Shown here: positions 24,031-32,145 of the stretch, one piece after another
Layout: every line of letters begins with the position of its first letter
Position numbering within the stretch: position 1 is the stretch's first letter
Origin: an uncultured Flavobacteriales bacterium
GTDB taxonomy: Bacteria > Bacteroidota > Bacteroidia > Flavobacteriales > Crocinitomicaceae
NCBI GenBank assembly: GCA_946479285.1
Contig: CAMLFH010000035.1
Location: forward strand, 1-33,328
DNA: 33,328 nt
Reading direction: 5' to 3'
Notes under the pieces: generated by a model
Databases searched by the model: none
The model's input: the letters and a program-made list of their open reading frames with translations, nothing else
What the model was told of the DNA's origin: nothing
Translations under genes and position numbers: made by a program

Positions 24031-25176
24031 ATGAAAATCGGAATTGTATTATATCCCACATTTGGCGGGAGTGGTGTAGTAGCCACAGAATTAGGCAAAG
24101 CCTTGGCACAAAAAGGACATTTGGTCCATTTTATCACGTATTCACAACCAGTTCGACTGGGTAGTTTTCGCGAGAACATTTTCTATCACGAAGTACAGCT
24201 TTCCGATTATCCGCTTTTCGAATATCAGCCTTACGAAACAGAATTAGCAAGTAAAGTGGTAGATGTCGTGAAATACGAAGGTTTAGACCTGCTTCACGTA
24301 CATTACGCCATTCCGCATGCTTCTGCTGCATTTATGGCGCAGCAAATCCTGAAAGCACAAGGAATCAATATTCCATTTATCACAACACTTCATGGAACAG
24401 ATATTACTTTGGTCGGGAAAGATCCTTCTTTTGAACCGGTAATTTCATTCTGTATCAACGCTTCCGATGCCGTAACGGCAGTTTCCGAAAGTTTGAAGAA
24501 AGATACTTACGCACATTTTGAAACGAAGCGAGATATTCACGTCATTCCGAATTTCATTCAGCCAAAAGCAGAATTACCGGTGATCAACATGGAAAAGCGC
24601 AGGCATTATGCCAAAGACGAGGAATTGATCTTGTGTCATATCTCGAATTTCCGCCCGGTAAAACGAATCACAGATGTGGTACGGATTTTTGAGAAAGTAC
24701 AAGAGAAACTTCCGGCGAAATTATTGCTGGCAGGCGATGGTCCTGATCGCGCCATTGTAGAGCGTTTAGCCCGCGATTTGGGAATCTGCAACAAAATCAT
24801 CTTTATTGGAAAAGTGCGTGAAACGGGACCTATCCTGGAATTGAGCGACTTATTCCTTTTGCCGTCAGAAACTGAAAGTTTTGGTTTGGCAGCTTTAGAA
24901 GCAATGGCAGAAGGAGTTCCGGTAGTTTCATCCAATACAGGGGGAATTCCGGAGGTGAATATTGACGGTTATTCCGGTTATGCATCCAATGTTGGCGATG
25001 TAGAAGCAATGGCAGCGAATGCAATTCGCATTTTGGAAAACAAAGAAACGCATCAAACGTTCCGTCAAAATGCATTAGAGCAGGCAAAGAAGTTTGAACT
25101 TTCTGAAGTGTTGCCTTTGTATGAGGAATTGTATGAATCGGTTTTGAAAGGGCACGGAGACGCCGTGAAGATCTAA
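24031..25176 (+). CDS. bshA: N-acetyl-alpha-D-glucosaminyl L-malate synthase (bacillithiol synthesis)
   Basis: A 381-residue cytoplasmic GT4 glycosyltransferase that joins GlcNAc from UDP-GlcNAc to L-malate, the first step of bacillithiol synthesis. Signatures: FGGSGVVATELG (11-22), which binds the nucleotide sugar, HVHYAIPHA (89-97), TTLHGTDITLVGKDPS (118-133), SNFRPVKR (205-212), and the GT4 ExxGxxxxE-type motif in ETESFGLAALE (280-290). Start MKIGIVLYPTFGG is the standard N-terminus. It follows the GH3 fusion by 65 nt with no terminator between; GlcNAc-based chemistry in both proteins fits the pairing. The other bsh genes are not in the window. A strong terminator follows. Confidence 0.95.
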   Translation: MKIGIVLYPTFGGSGVVATELGKALAQKGHLVHFITYSQPVRLGSFRENIFYHEVQLSDYPLFEYQPYETELASKVVDVVKYEGLDLLHVHYAIPHASAAFMAQQILKAQGINIPFITTLHGTDITLVGKDPSFEPVISFCINASDAVTAVSESLKKDTYAHFETKRDIHVIPNFIQPKAELPVINMEKRRHYAKDEELILCHISNFRPVKRITDVVRIFEKVQEKLPAKLLLAGDGPDRAIVERLARDLGICNKIIFIGKVRETGPILELSDLFLLPSETESFGLAALEAMAEGVPVVSSNTGGIPEVNIDGYSGYASNVGDVEAMAANAIRILENKETHQTFRQNALEQAKKFELSEVLPLYEELYESVLKGHGDAVKI

Positions 25177-25190
25177 TCAAAAAGAAATTA

Positions 25191-25229
25191 AAACCAACTC
25201 CAGGAAAATATCAAGGAGTTGGTTTCTTT
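25191..25229. terminator. Intrinsic terminator after bshA
   Basis: AAACCAACTCC (25191-25201) pairs with GGAGTTGGTTT (25215-25225) over 11 bp with a 13-nt loop, followed by CTTT. A-rich sequence on the other side lets it also serve the convergent gene at 25237. Confidence 0.85.
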
Positions 25230-25236
25230 AACACTG

Positions 25237-26766
25237 TTATTGCTTATAGAAAGGCATCGTTTTGGTTTCGCTTGCCGTTGAAAGTTTTATTAAATAAACC
25301 CCGGCTGTCAGCTGGCTTAAATCCAAATCCACTTCTTTTTCATTCGTCTGAATAGTTCGGATCAATTTCCCTTCCATGTTCCAAACTTCAATCGATTCCA
25401 GATTGTTTCCAGCAGCACAACTGATTTTTCCATTTGATGGGTTTGGGTAAATCGAGAACCGTTCTGCTTCCAGGGATTCTACCTGAAGCATTCCGTCCAT
25501 GCAATGATCCATATTATCATAAAAATCCTGAACGAAATCAGCTACCTTCATCAAACTGTCAACGCTTTTAAGCAAAGACGTTCCCGATAATTGACGTGCA
25601 TAAACCCACGCAAAATCCAAACATTTTACAGCGTTCGGAGCAAAAGTTCCCAGCGAAACACTGGAATAAAGACGTCTGTCTGCCGGTACATTACTCAAAG
25701 CCAATTCATTATACCCATTGCTCAAAGTGTCCGAATATTGAAAAACCGTCGGAGTTCCATTGTTTGTAATAGCTGTTCCGTTTGGATTTTTCCCGTCAAT
25801 TACATTCAAAAATTCATTATTGGGATTCGGGAGGATTAGAGCACCCGGGAAAACAGAAGAGATCAAAGGATGATTTAAAGAAACCATTCCCATTGCAGGA
25901 GGGTTTGTTCCGAATCCGGGTCGCCCGGCAAAAGGTTCATCGTTATTATCTCCGTTGTAAACATAAGCCAGGTTTCTCGGAACATCCACACCGCATAAGT
26001 CATCGTTGTAATTTCCCAGGTCAAAATCATTGAACACATTCAGTTTAACGTCGAAATAAGTTGCCGTACTGCGATTGTATGCTTTGACATTTACAAAAGT
26101 GGTTCTGTTCAATACATCAGCAGTAGCAAATTGATAGAACATATAATGAAGTTCCATATTCATCGGTGAAGTAGCAGGGAATTGCGTACTGTTCTGATCG
26201 TTCATGATCAGGTACATTGCTGCATCTCCCAGGATCTCCGGGTAGTCACCGTTTTCAGGATCGTAAATTCCGTTGCCGTTTACATCTGCATATGGAGCTA
26301 ATTGTGCGGCCATTCCATTCGACATATCTCCATTTCCGGGCCATATAGAAATAGAAGCAGGAACGACATAGCCCGACGTATTCCAGTTTTGAATGTGCTG
26401 AACAATATCTGCCTGATACACACGCCAGATGATATTACCGAATTTGGCAACATAATTCGGATCCGAATAATTCATTGCAATCGGTCCGCAGGTAAAATCG
26501 GAACCATCATAAGTGGTTATGGACATTTTATCCTGGCCATTCACATCCTTTCCTGAAACTGAAAAGGAACTCTGGAAAATAGTTTCGACACCTCCCATTT
26601 TATTCGGTCTGTATGTTGGGAGGTTATTCGCTTCATCTTTGAAAAACATTCCGTTTGCAACAATAAGTCCGGACGATCCATTGTAGTCAAAATTCAAGCG
26701 GTAAGGTGTTTGTGCATTTAACTGGAATAAGCTAAGCACGGCGAAAAAAGTAAGTGGTTTCCTCAT
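25237..26766 (-). CDS. Secreted protein with T9SS type A sorting domain, unknown function
   Basis: With the ATG at 26766 the protein has 509 residues and begins with a normal signal peptide (MRKPLTFFAVLSLFQLNAQ). The frame is open to 26826, but the added 20 residues (MLIIKLYVKIILLTHLNYLK) would give a double hydrophobic start, so I reject them. A calcium-loop-like segment DVNGNGIYDPENGDYP (161-176) is typical of a repeated domain in this phylum. The last 74 residues (436-509) are a type A T9SS sorting domain: SIYPNPSNGKI, VWNMEGKLIRTI, LTAGVYLIKL. The middle shows no catalytic motif. It is probably exported to the outer surface or the medium. It is convergent with bshA and shares its terminator. 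Confidence 0.88.
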   Translation of the reverse strand: MRKPLTFFAVLSLFQLNAQTPYRLNFDYNGSSGLIVANGMFFKDEANNLPTYRPNKMGGVETIFQSSFSVSGKDVNGQDKMSITTYDGSDFTCGPIAMNYSDPNYVAKFGNIIWRVYQADIVQHIQNWNTSGYVVPASISIWPGNGDMSNGMAAQLAPYADVNGNGIYDPENGDYPEILGDAAMYLIMNDQNSTQFPATSPMNMELHYMFYQFATADVLNRTTFVNVKAYNRSTATYFDVKLNVFNDFDLGNYNDDLCGVDVPRNLAYVYNGDNNDEPFAGRPGFGTNPPAMGMVSLNHPLISSVFPGALILPNPNNEFLNVIDGKNPNGTAITNNGTPTVFQYSDTLSNGYNELALSNVPADRRLYSSVSLGTFAPNAVKCLDFAWVYARQLSGTSLLKSVDSLMKVADFVQDFYDNMDHCMDGMLQVESLEAERFSIYPNPSNGKISCAAGNNLESIEVWNMEGKLIRTIQTNEKEVDLDLSQLTAGVYLIKLSTASETKTMPFYKQ

Positions 26767-26856
26767 TTTTAAGTAGTTTAAATGTGTTAGTAAAATTATT
26801 TTAACATAAAGTTTGATTATTAACAACTTTCATGCCAACTTTAATCATCAAAATTC

Positions 26857-26887
26857 TTGCGTTCGTCGATAATAAGCGCTACCTTCA
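26857..26887 (+). promoter_or_regulatory. Candidate promoter of the 26897 gene
   Basis: TTG (26857-26859), a 20-nt spacer, and TACCTTCA (26880-26887), six of eight to TAnnTTTG. It places transcription start after the alternative TTG start at 26888, which favours the ATG at 26897. Confidence 0.4.
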
Positions 26888-26896
26888 TTGTCACTT

Positions 26897-27349
26897 ATGA
26901 AGACGATTTTTGACGAAGGAACTCGCAAGGAGTTAATTGTTCGCATCCAAGACATTCCGGAAAATGCGCAGGCGCAGTGGGGCAAAATGAACCTGTACCA
27001 AATGCTTATGCACTGTACCACTTGGGAACAATGGATCCAGGGTGTCGGGAATCCACCTTACAAACAAGTATTTATCGGGAAAATATTCGGTAAAATTGGA
27101 CTTAGACGGATGATCCGTGACGACAAGCCAATAGATAAAGGCGTTCCGACTTCCGAACAATTCAAAATCACAGAAACAAGCGGAGATATTTCCGGAAAGA
27201 AACAAGAATGGATTCAATTGATCCAATCCTATGAAAATTATTCCAATCCAACATTTATTCACGACTTTTTCGGGAAAATGACCCGCGAACAAATAGGGCT
27301 GATGGCCTACAAACACACCGATCATCATTTAAGACAATTTAATTCATGA
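26897..27349 (+). CDS. DUF1569 / DinB-like protein
   Basis: With the ATG at 26897 the protein has 150 residues. GKMNLYQMLMHC (29-40) and HTDHHLRQF (140-148) bracket a four-helix bundle of the DinB/YfiT metalloprotein superfamily; the three histidines (His39, His140, His144) are positioned to bind a metal. These features match DUF1569. Superfamily members act as thiol transferases, some linked to bacillithiol, which fits the nearby bshA but does not prove it. A TTG at 26888 would extend it by three residues, but the promoter box ends at 26887. The next gene follows after 4 nt, so it heads a plus-strand unit. Confidence 0.85.
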   Translation: MKTIFDEGTRKELIVRIQDIPENAQAQWGKMNLYQMLMHCTTWEQWIQGVGNPPYKQVFIGKIFGKIGLRRMIRDDKPIDKGVPTSEQFKITETSGDISGKKQEWIQLIQSYENYSNPTFIHDFFGKMTREQIGLMAYKHTDHHLRQFNS

Positions 27350-27353
27350 ACTT

Positions 27354-27860
27354 ATGAAAAAGAACGCTACCTTTTTTTTAGTCTTGATGATTTTACTATC
27401 ATCTTCCGTTTTTGGCCAGTCCAGAAAGGAAACTACCGTTAAACTGGAATGGCAGGAGCAGGGCTTCGTCCATTTTTACAACTCCAACTATTCTGTTTAT
27501 GTGAGTAAACCGGATTTTCTGAATTTCAATAACGAACTGCTGATCGGTCTTTTCGATGAGTATTCGGACAAAACCGATTCGATTAATCTGAATGATCCGT
27601 TTCCAGCGTTCAAAGCCGAACATAAAGAGGTGCTTTGGAATCAGTTAATTCGCTGTGCTGTAGAAGGACGCATGCTCATTTTGCCGAATTATTCGAAGAA
27701 AAAGTTGAAGAATGTATTGATCGTTGATGACAAAACACTCCAGACGAGCGCTGTTTGGGAATGTCGGGATCCGAAAACCAACCAGGTTATTTTTGCTCAT
27801 TACACCAACTCGGGATCTGTAAATCAATCAGATCTTTTGATTGAAGGTAAAGTAGATTAG
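27354..27860 (+). CDS. Secreted protein, unknown function
   Basis: A 168-residue protein with a signal peptide (MKKNATFFLVLMILLSSSVFG, cleavage near residue 21) starting 4 nt after the DUF1569 stop. The mature part begins QSRKETTVKLEWQEQGF and has no known motif; it contains LIRCAVEGRMLI and a single later cysteine (WECRD). The pattern is alpha/beta with a mildly acidic balance. Tight spacing suggests cotranscription with the DUF1569 gene. I cannot name a family. Confidence 0.75.
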   Translation: MKKNATFFLVLMILLSSSVFGQSRKETTVKLEWQEQGFVHFYNSNYSVYVSKPDFLNFNNELLIGLFDEYSDKTDSINLNDPFPAFKAEHKEVLWNQLIRCAVEGRMLILPNYSKKKLKNVLIVDDKTLQTSAVWECRDPKTNQVIFAHYTNSGSVNQSDLLIEGKVD

Positions 27861-27893
27861 ATTTCCCGAATTTGGAACTTGTTTAAATTGCTG

Positions 27894-28226
27894 ATGAAAT
27901 TCCGGCTTAAATCTCCGCTAGAGAAACCAACTGTTAGCGCCATCAAAGTGCTGCGTCACTATTCTTCATTCAGCATGGAAGAGATCAAAAAACGTTTTGC
28001 AAATCACGAAGCGATCTTTGAGTTTGACAGGTGTGATGAAGATCGGAAAACGTTATTCCGCGTTATTGAGTTTTTGAAATCTGAAGGAATTCCTTTGGAG
28101 TTCTATGAAACCGATGAAGATTTTGAAGAGGAAATTACCGAAGAAATGATCCAAAACCTGTTCGATAGTTCGGATGAATACTCTAAGAGGTTTGATCGTG
28201 AAGCAGAACAGCGGCAGGGCGAATAG
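27894..28226 (+). CDS. Small cytoplasmic protein, unknown function
   Basis: From the ATG at 27894 the protein has 110 residues; a TTG five codons upstream (27879) is the only longer option, and the ATG gives the sequence MKFRLKSPLEKP. It is without a signal peptide or membrane helix. Helical segments SAIKVLRHYSSFSMEEIKKRFA and ETDEDFEEEITEEMIQNLF are separated by FEFDRCDEDRKTLFRVIEFLKSEGIP; the C-terminus is strongly acidic (EEEITEEMIQ). The helix-loop-helix with IPLEFYE slightly resembles the L7/L12 C-terminal fold, but I would not claim it. The spacing to the flanking genes is 33 and 76 nt. Confidence 0.65.
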   Translation: MKFRLKSPLEKPTVSAIKVLRHYSSFSMEEIKKRFANHEAIFEFDRCDEDRKTLFRVIEFLKSEGIPLEFYETDEDFEEEITEEMIQNLFDSSDEYSKRFDREAEQRQGE

Positions 28227-28302
28227 TTATCGAACTAAAACTTCTTCATACTTCTATCTCCCGATTTATTCCTATCTTGCGCCCTCTAAACTAACTGGAA
28301 GA

Positions 28303-30108
28303 ATGCGAGGAATAGATCCGAAACAACACTACGATGTTGTTATTATTGGTGGCGGAATCAGTGGATTAACCTCTGCAGCTCTTTTCAGTAAGGCCGGAAT
28401 CTCCTGTTGTGTTATTGAAATGGATAATCGCCCGGGGGGATACCTAGCAGGCTTTCGCCGTCATGATTTTCGCTTCGATTCGGCTATTCACTGGCTCAAC
28501 AATTGCGGTCCGGACGGATTGGTCACCAAGATTTTCAAGATTATTGGAGAAGATTACCCAAAATGTAAGGACCAGAAGAATATTCGTCGTTTTGTGAGTG
28601 ATAACTATGATTACATGGTCACCAATAATCCGGATGAACTGAAAGAACAATGGATCAAAGAATTTCCGCATGAAAAGAAAGGAATTATCCGCTTTTTCAG
28701 AGATGCCAAACGCATTGGAAAATCGTTCAACCGCTACGCTAATTTAAGTCGCACGATGAATTCCATGACCTGGTACGAATATCCGATCCACGGATTGCGT
28801 ATGCTTGGTTTTGCTCTGCCTTTTATTCCTCATATTAAATATACCGGTGAACAAAAGTTGAAACAAGGATTAAACCGGTATTTTACAGACGAAAAACTGC
28901 ACCATGTATTTTGTTCGGAGCCGGATGTGCTTTCCTGCCTGATCCCGATTTCCTGGGCTTATATAAAAGATTTTCAATTACCACCGGATGGCGGAAGCCA
29001 GAGTTTCCCGGAATGGTTGATGTACGCAACCGAAAAAATGGGCGGAGAGGTCTTCTTTAAATCCAAAGTATCAACCGTTTTAGTGGAAGACGGCACGGTA
29101 AAAGGAGTGAAGTTTGACCACCGCGGAACAGAACATACGATTTCAAGTAAGTACGTCGTTGCAGCTTGTGACGCGGAGACTTTGTTTGAAAAAATGCTTC
29201 CTCAGAAAACGATCCCGAATAAAATGAAGGACCGTTTGAAAGGCGCACCACTTTATGCTTCGGCAATTACCGTTGCAATAGGATTGGATTGTCCGGCAGA
29301 AGAATTGGGGCTTGGAGAAGAAATTGTCTTCTTAGCTGACACTTCCGTTCCTCGTTCTGATTTAGGGAAAGGCGATCCCTATTTGAGCGGAATTCACATT
29401 CTTGCTTCAACCGTGCGCGATAAGTCATTGTCTCTTCCCGAACACGGAACAATTACACTTTACATTCCGGCATGGATTGAGAACAACAACTTCTGGGGCT
29501 GTGAGATTGATGAGCACGGGGATTACATTCGCGGAGAGGGATATAACCGCATCAAAGATGAATACGCGCGAATCCTGATCGAACGGGTAGAAGCGAAATT
29601 GGTACCGAACCTGAGCAAACACATTTTGTACACAGATGTTGCTACACCGATCACACATCAACGCTATACAGGAAATAAGAACGGAACAATGATGGCGCAA
29701 AAACCCGGGAAAGAAAATTACCAGGGAAAAGTAGCATCGTACATCACACCGGTAAACAACCTGTTCCTAAGCGGACATTGGGCGGATTTAGGAGGCGGAA
29801 TTCCTATTGCGATAAAATCATCGATCAATACAACCTTATTGGTTCTTCAAAAAGAGGACAAGAAGCGCTTCAAATTGCTTTCCAGGTATATGGATGGAAA
29901 AATTGGAGTGGAAGATCTGAAAGCATCCGATCTGTTAACGATCTACGACAACTCGTGGATCAAAGATCCGACTCCTGCTCAGAAAAAAATGAAAAGGAGG
30001 GAAGAGTCAGCTGCGATTGACGAAGACGAAGCTTCATCCGGCAAAGATGAAATAGCTGAGGAAAAAGTTTCATTTGACAAGACTGAACCGACGGAGCTAG
30101 CCGATTAA
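28303..30108 (+). CDS. FAD-dependent phytoene dehydrogenase/carotenoid isomerase-like oxidoreductase
   Basis: From the ATG at 28303 the protein has 601 residues and the FAD-binding GGGISG (16-21) in DVVIIGGGISGLTSA sits close to the N-terminus, as in homologues. The frame is open to 28174 but the first 43 residues would overlap the preceding gene by 53 nt and carry no features. Further motifs: VIEMDNRPGGYLAGF with the typical RPGG turn, and the C-terminal FLSGHWADLGGGIPIAI, the second FAD-contact motif of the CrtI/CrtISO group. Such enzymes desaturate or isomerise carotenoids or related polyenes, or saturate retinol; the substrate is open. The last 45 residues are highly charged (KKMKRREE, then acidic) and unlike the rest. 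No other carotenoid gene is nearby. Confidence 0.88.
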   Translation: MRGIDPKQHYDVVIIGGGISGLTSAALFSKAGISCCVIEMDNRPGGYLAGFRRHDFRFDSAIHWLNNCGPDGLVTKIFKIIGEDYPKCKDQKNIRRFVSDNYDYMVTNNPDELKEQWIKEFPHEKKGIIRFFRDAKRIGKSFNRYANLSRTMNSMTWYEYPIHGLRMLGFALPFIPHIKYTGEQKLKQGLNRYFTDEKLHHVFCSEPDVLSCLIPISWAYIKDFQLPPDGGSQSFPEWLMYATEKMGGEVFFKSKVSTVLVEDGTVKGVKFDHRGTEHTISSKYVVAACDAETLFEKMLPQKTIPNKMKDRLKGAPLYASAITVAIGLDCPAEELGLGEEIVFLADTSVPRSDLGKGDPYLSGIHILASTVRDKSLSLPEHGTITLYIPAWIENNNFWGCEIDEHGDYIRGEGYNRIKDEYARILIERVEAKLVPNLSKHILYTDVATPITHQRYTGNKNGTMMAQKPGKENYQGKVASYITPVNNLFLSGHWADLGGGIPIAIKSSINTTLLVLQKEDKKRFKLLSRYMDGKIGVEDLKASDLLTIYDNSWIKDPTPAQKKMKRREESAAIDEDEASSGKDEIAEEKVSFDKTEPTELAD

Positions 30109-30151
30109 CATCATTTACCAACTTATAAAAGGAAGAATTCCTGATCATTCG

Positions 30152-30159
30152 TAACTTTG
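30152..30159 (+). promoter_or_regulatory. Candidate -7 box of trxA
   Basis: TAACTTTG, a perfect TAnnTTTG box and the same octamer as upstream of hemB, lies 92 nt before the ATG. The leader between them contains GCAAAG-type words. Confidence 0.5.
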
Positions 30160-30225
30160 GGTAAATCAACTGCAAAGAATGCGAAGAAAAGAAGAGTTTT
30201 GGTTAAATTTCTTTGCGTTGTCCCA

Positions 30226-30240
30226 TTCTTTGCGGTGAAA
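30226..30240 (+). repeat. GCAAAG element in the trxA leader
   Basis: TTCTTTGCGGTGAAA is the exact reverse complement of 815-829 in the hemB leader. A further TTTCTTTGCGTTG lies at 30208-30220. Confidence 0.55.
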
Positions 30241-30251
30241 ATTAAATAGCT

Positions 30252-30548
30252 ATGGCATCTTTTTCTGAAATCATCAACTCCGATAAACCTGTTTTGGTAG
30301 ACTTTTTCGCAACATGGTGCGGACCCTGTAAAACCATGTCCCCCATTCTGGACGACTTAAAATCTAAATTGGGAAATACCGCTTCCGTTTTAAAGGTAGA
30401 TGTGGATAAGAATCCTCACGCTGCGGAGAAGTACCAAGTGAGAAGTGTTCCAACTTTGATTCTTTTCAAGAAGGGAAAAATCTTATGGAAGCAGTCGGGA
30501 GTTGTTCCGGCGAATCAATTGGCTCAAATTATCAAGCAGCACCAATAA
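30252..30548 (+). CDS. trxA: Thioredoxin
   Basis: A 98-residue cytoplasmic thioredoxin with the redox-active WCGPC (22-26) and the cis-proline Pro67 in RSVPTLILFKKG. It begins MASFSEIINSDKPVLVDFFA and ends at the last helix, slightly shorter than E. coli thioredoxin (109). It reduces protein disulfides with electrons from thioredoxin reductase, which is not in the window. It lies alone between the CrtI-like gene (143 nt upstream) and a convergent nitroreductase gene. The long leader includes the GCAAAG element shared with hemB. Confidence 0.95.
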   Translation: MASFSEIINSDKPVLVDFFATWCGPCKTMSPILDDLKSKLGNTASVLKVDVDKNPHAAEKYQVRSVPTLILFKKGKILWKQSGVVPANQLAQIIKQHQ

Positions 30549-30621
30549 ACCTTTTATACAACATCAAATTCCGCATCTTCCACGGCGAATTCCCCGGATG
30601 GCTATCGGGATCACTTCGAAC

Positions 30622-30649
30622 AAAAAAGGAGCTTCTTTTGAAAGCTCCC
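30622..30649 (-). terminator. Intrinsic terminator of the nitroreductase gene
   Basis: On the minus strand GGAGCTT (30648 to 30642) pairs with AAGCTCC (30634 to 30628) and is followed by six Ts (30627 to 30622). On the plus strand the run after the stem is too poor in T to serve trxA well. Confidence 0.8.
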
Positions 30650-30671
30650 TTCGGGTTGGTTATTGAGTGGG

Positions 30672-31298
30672 TTAGTTTAAAGTAATCGTTAATTCGTCTA
30701 AAGGAATTCTCACTTTTTTAGCTTTTGCATAAACATCCACCTCTTCATTACGGTATCCCAAAGCCAATAATACAGTAGATTGCAATCCTTTTTCTTTCAA
30801 TCCTAAAATTTCATCAAAAGCAGCATTGTCAAATCCTTCCATCGGTGTGCTGTCTACTTTTAAATTTGCCGCAGCAACAATACCTGTTCCTAGTGCAATA
30901 TACGCTTGTTTGGCTGCCCACGTCTTTACAAAATCTTCTGGCAAACTCACAAAAGTTGAAAGTTTAGCCTTGAAATCATTCAAACTTTCTAATGGGATCT
31001 CTCGTGTTTTCGCAACCAATTCCATGTATTCGTCTATATGCGCCTGTGACACATGCGTATAGGAAGCAAAAACCAATAGGTGGGAAGATTCTCCTACTTG
31101 CGGATTAAAAGATGCGGCTTGCAATTGCTTCTTGATTTCCGGATTTGTGATAACCAGTACTCTAAAAGGCTGCATTCCTGCAGAAGTTGCCGTTAAGTTG
31201 ATCGCTTCCAGGATCTCTGTGATTTTCTCTTCTGATACTTTTTCAGTAGTCATTCGTTTTGCGGCGTATCGCCAGTTCAATGTGTCTATTAAGTTCAT
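30672..31298 (-). CDS. NAD(P)H-dependent nitroreductase family protein
   Basis: A 208-residue FMN-dependent cytoplasmic oxidoreductase of the NfsB/nitroreductase type. The N-terminal LNWRYAAKRM motif supplies FMN-phosphate contacts, and SAGMQPFRVLVI (39-50) is the usual FMN-binding stretch. The segment STPMEGFD, followed by LALGYRNEE, matches the family's dimer-interface and flavin-contact regions. It could reduce nitroaromatics, quinones or dihydropteridines; sequence does not decide. It is convergent with trxA and has its own perfect -7 box. No operon partner is seen. Confidence 0.92.
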   Translation of the reverse strand: MNLIDTLNWRYAAKRMTTEKVSEEKITEILEAINLTATSAGMQPFRVLVITNPEIKKQLQAASFNPQVGESSHLLVFASYTHVSQAHIDEYMELVAKTREIPLESLNDFKAKLSTFVSLPEDFVKTWAAKQAYIALGTGIVAAANLKVDSTPMEGFDNAAFDEILGLKEKGLQSTVLLALGYRNEEVDVYAKAKKVRIPLDELTITLN

Positions 31299-31316
31299 CT
31301 TTTTTGTGTTTTAAGG

Positions 31317-31324
31317 CAAAGGTA
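31317..31324 (-). promoter_or_regulatory. -7 box of the nitroreductase gene
   Basis: On the minus strand TACCTTTG (31324 to 31317) is a perfect TAnnTTTG box, 18 nt before the ATG at 31298. A TTTG at 31342 to 31339 is only 14 nt upstream, short for a -33 box. Confidence 0.55.
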
Positions 31325-31402
31325 GGTCAGAATAGTTTCAAAAAGATATCGATATACTTTAGGAAACCGGTTTCCAACAAGAAACTACCAGTTCGTAATA
31401 TT

Positions 31403-31482
31403 GCGAACTGGCGAATTAGCGAATTAGCGAATTTGGGAATTTGCGAATTAGGGAATTTGGGAATTTGGGAATCAGTGAATTA
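31403..31482. repeat. Ten-copy 8-bp tandem repeat (GCGAATTA-type)
   Basis: Ten uninterrupted octamers: GCGAACTG, GCGAATTA twice, GCGAATTT, GGGAATTT, GCGAATTA, GGGAATTT twice, GGGAATCA and GTGAATTA. The core GAATT is kept and the flanks vary. It lies between the nitroreductase promoter and the pentapeptide-gene promoter. The frame open across it (31259-31507) changes phase each repeat, so it is not coding. Confidence 0.9.
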
Positions 31483-31529
31483 TTCCGGAAAAGAGGGGGC
31501 TAAATGAGGATTCACCTCAATTTCATTAG

Positions 31530-31537
31530 TAAATTTG
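31530..31537 (+). promoter_or_regulatory. -7 box of the pentapeptide repeat gene
   Basis: TAAATTTG is a perfect TAnnTTTG box, 20 nt before the ATG at 31558. It lies within the longer frame open from 31504, which therefore is not the true start. The octamer array ends 47 nt upstream. Confidence 0.6.
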
Positions 31538-31557
31538 CGTCAACCCAAAACAAGCTC

Positions 31558-32133
31558 ATGAGTAACAAACTTCACGAAGGAAAAACATTCAACAAAGTCA
31601 ATTACGCTAATAAACAACTGGTCAATAACGAATTCAGCAATTGTATATTCATAGATTGCGATTTTAGCAAAACGAACTTCAGCGAAATAGATTTTGTGGA
31701 TTGTGAATTCGAAAGCTGTAATTTTTCACTGACAGTTTTAAAATATTCCGGACTGAAGGATGTTCATTTCAAAGACTGTAAGATCGTTGGAGTTGATTTC
31801 AGCGCTTGTAATGACTTTCTCTTCTCAGTTAAGTTTACTGATTGCAGCCTGGATTACGCCACCTTTCATTCCAAGAAGATGAAAAACACCCTTTTCACGA
31901 ACAGCGTCATCAAAGAAGTGGATTTTTCGGAAGTTGATCTGTCCCAGGCAAAGTTTATTAACTGCGACCTCACGCGCTCCATTTTTGACCGAAGCATCCT
32001 GGACAAAGCAGATTTGAGTTCAGCGATCAATTTTGATATTAACCCGGAGCGGAACCGAATCAAGAAAACGATTTTTTCTTCGAATGGTTTGATCGGATTA
32101 CTTACCAGGTATGATTTGGTCATTAAAGATTAA
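31558..32133 (+). CDS. Pentapeptide repeat protein, Qnr/McbG-like
   Basis: From the ATG at 31558 the protein has 191 residues; the next upstream start (31504) precedes the promoter box. Repeats of the form (A/C)(D/N)(L/F)xx run from about residue 14 to 160, for example CDFSK, TNFSE, CEFES, CNFSL, VDFSE, VDLSQ, CDLTR and ADLSS, and predict a right-handed quadrilateral beta helix. A short break near 65-85 (LKYSGLKDVHFKDCKIVGVD) resembles the Qnr loop. The C-terminus (IKKTIFSSNGLIGLLTRYDLVI) looks like the helix that dimerises Qnr-type proteins. Those proteins mimic DNA and protect DNA gyrase; the function here is inferred. The gene is convergent with the 32146 gene, 12 nt apart. Confidence 0.88.
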   Translation: MSNKLHEGKTFNKVNYANKQLVNNEFSNCIFIDCDFSKTNFSEIDFVDCEFESCNFSLTVLKYSGLKDVHFKDCKIVGVDFSACNDFLFSVKFTDCSLDYATFHSKKMKNTLFTNSVIKEVDFSEVDLSQAKFINCDLTRSIFDRSILDKADLSSAINFDINPERNRIKKTIFSSNGLIGLLTRYDLVIKD

Positions 32134-32145
32134 TTTCCAAAATCT

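Noticed and set aside
31403..31482. CRISPR array
   Set aside because: The units are 8 bp without spacers, and no cas genes are present.
31259..31507. Open frame of 82 codons across the octamer array
   Set aside because: The 8-bp repeat shifts frame each copy; the coding appearance comes from the repeats, and it overlaps the nitroreductase start and promoter.
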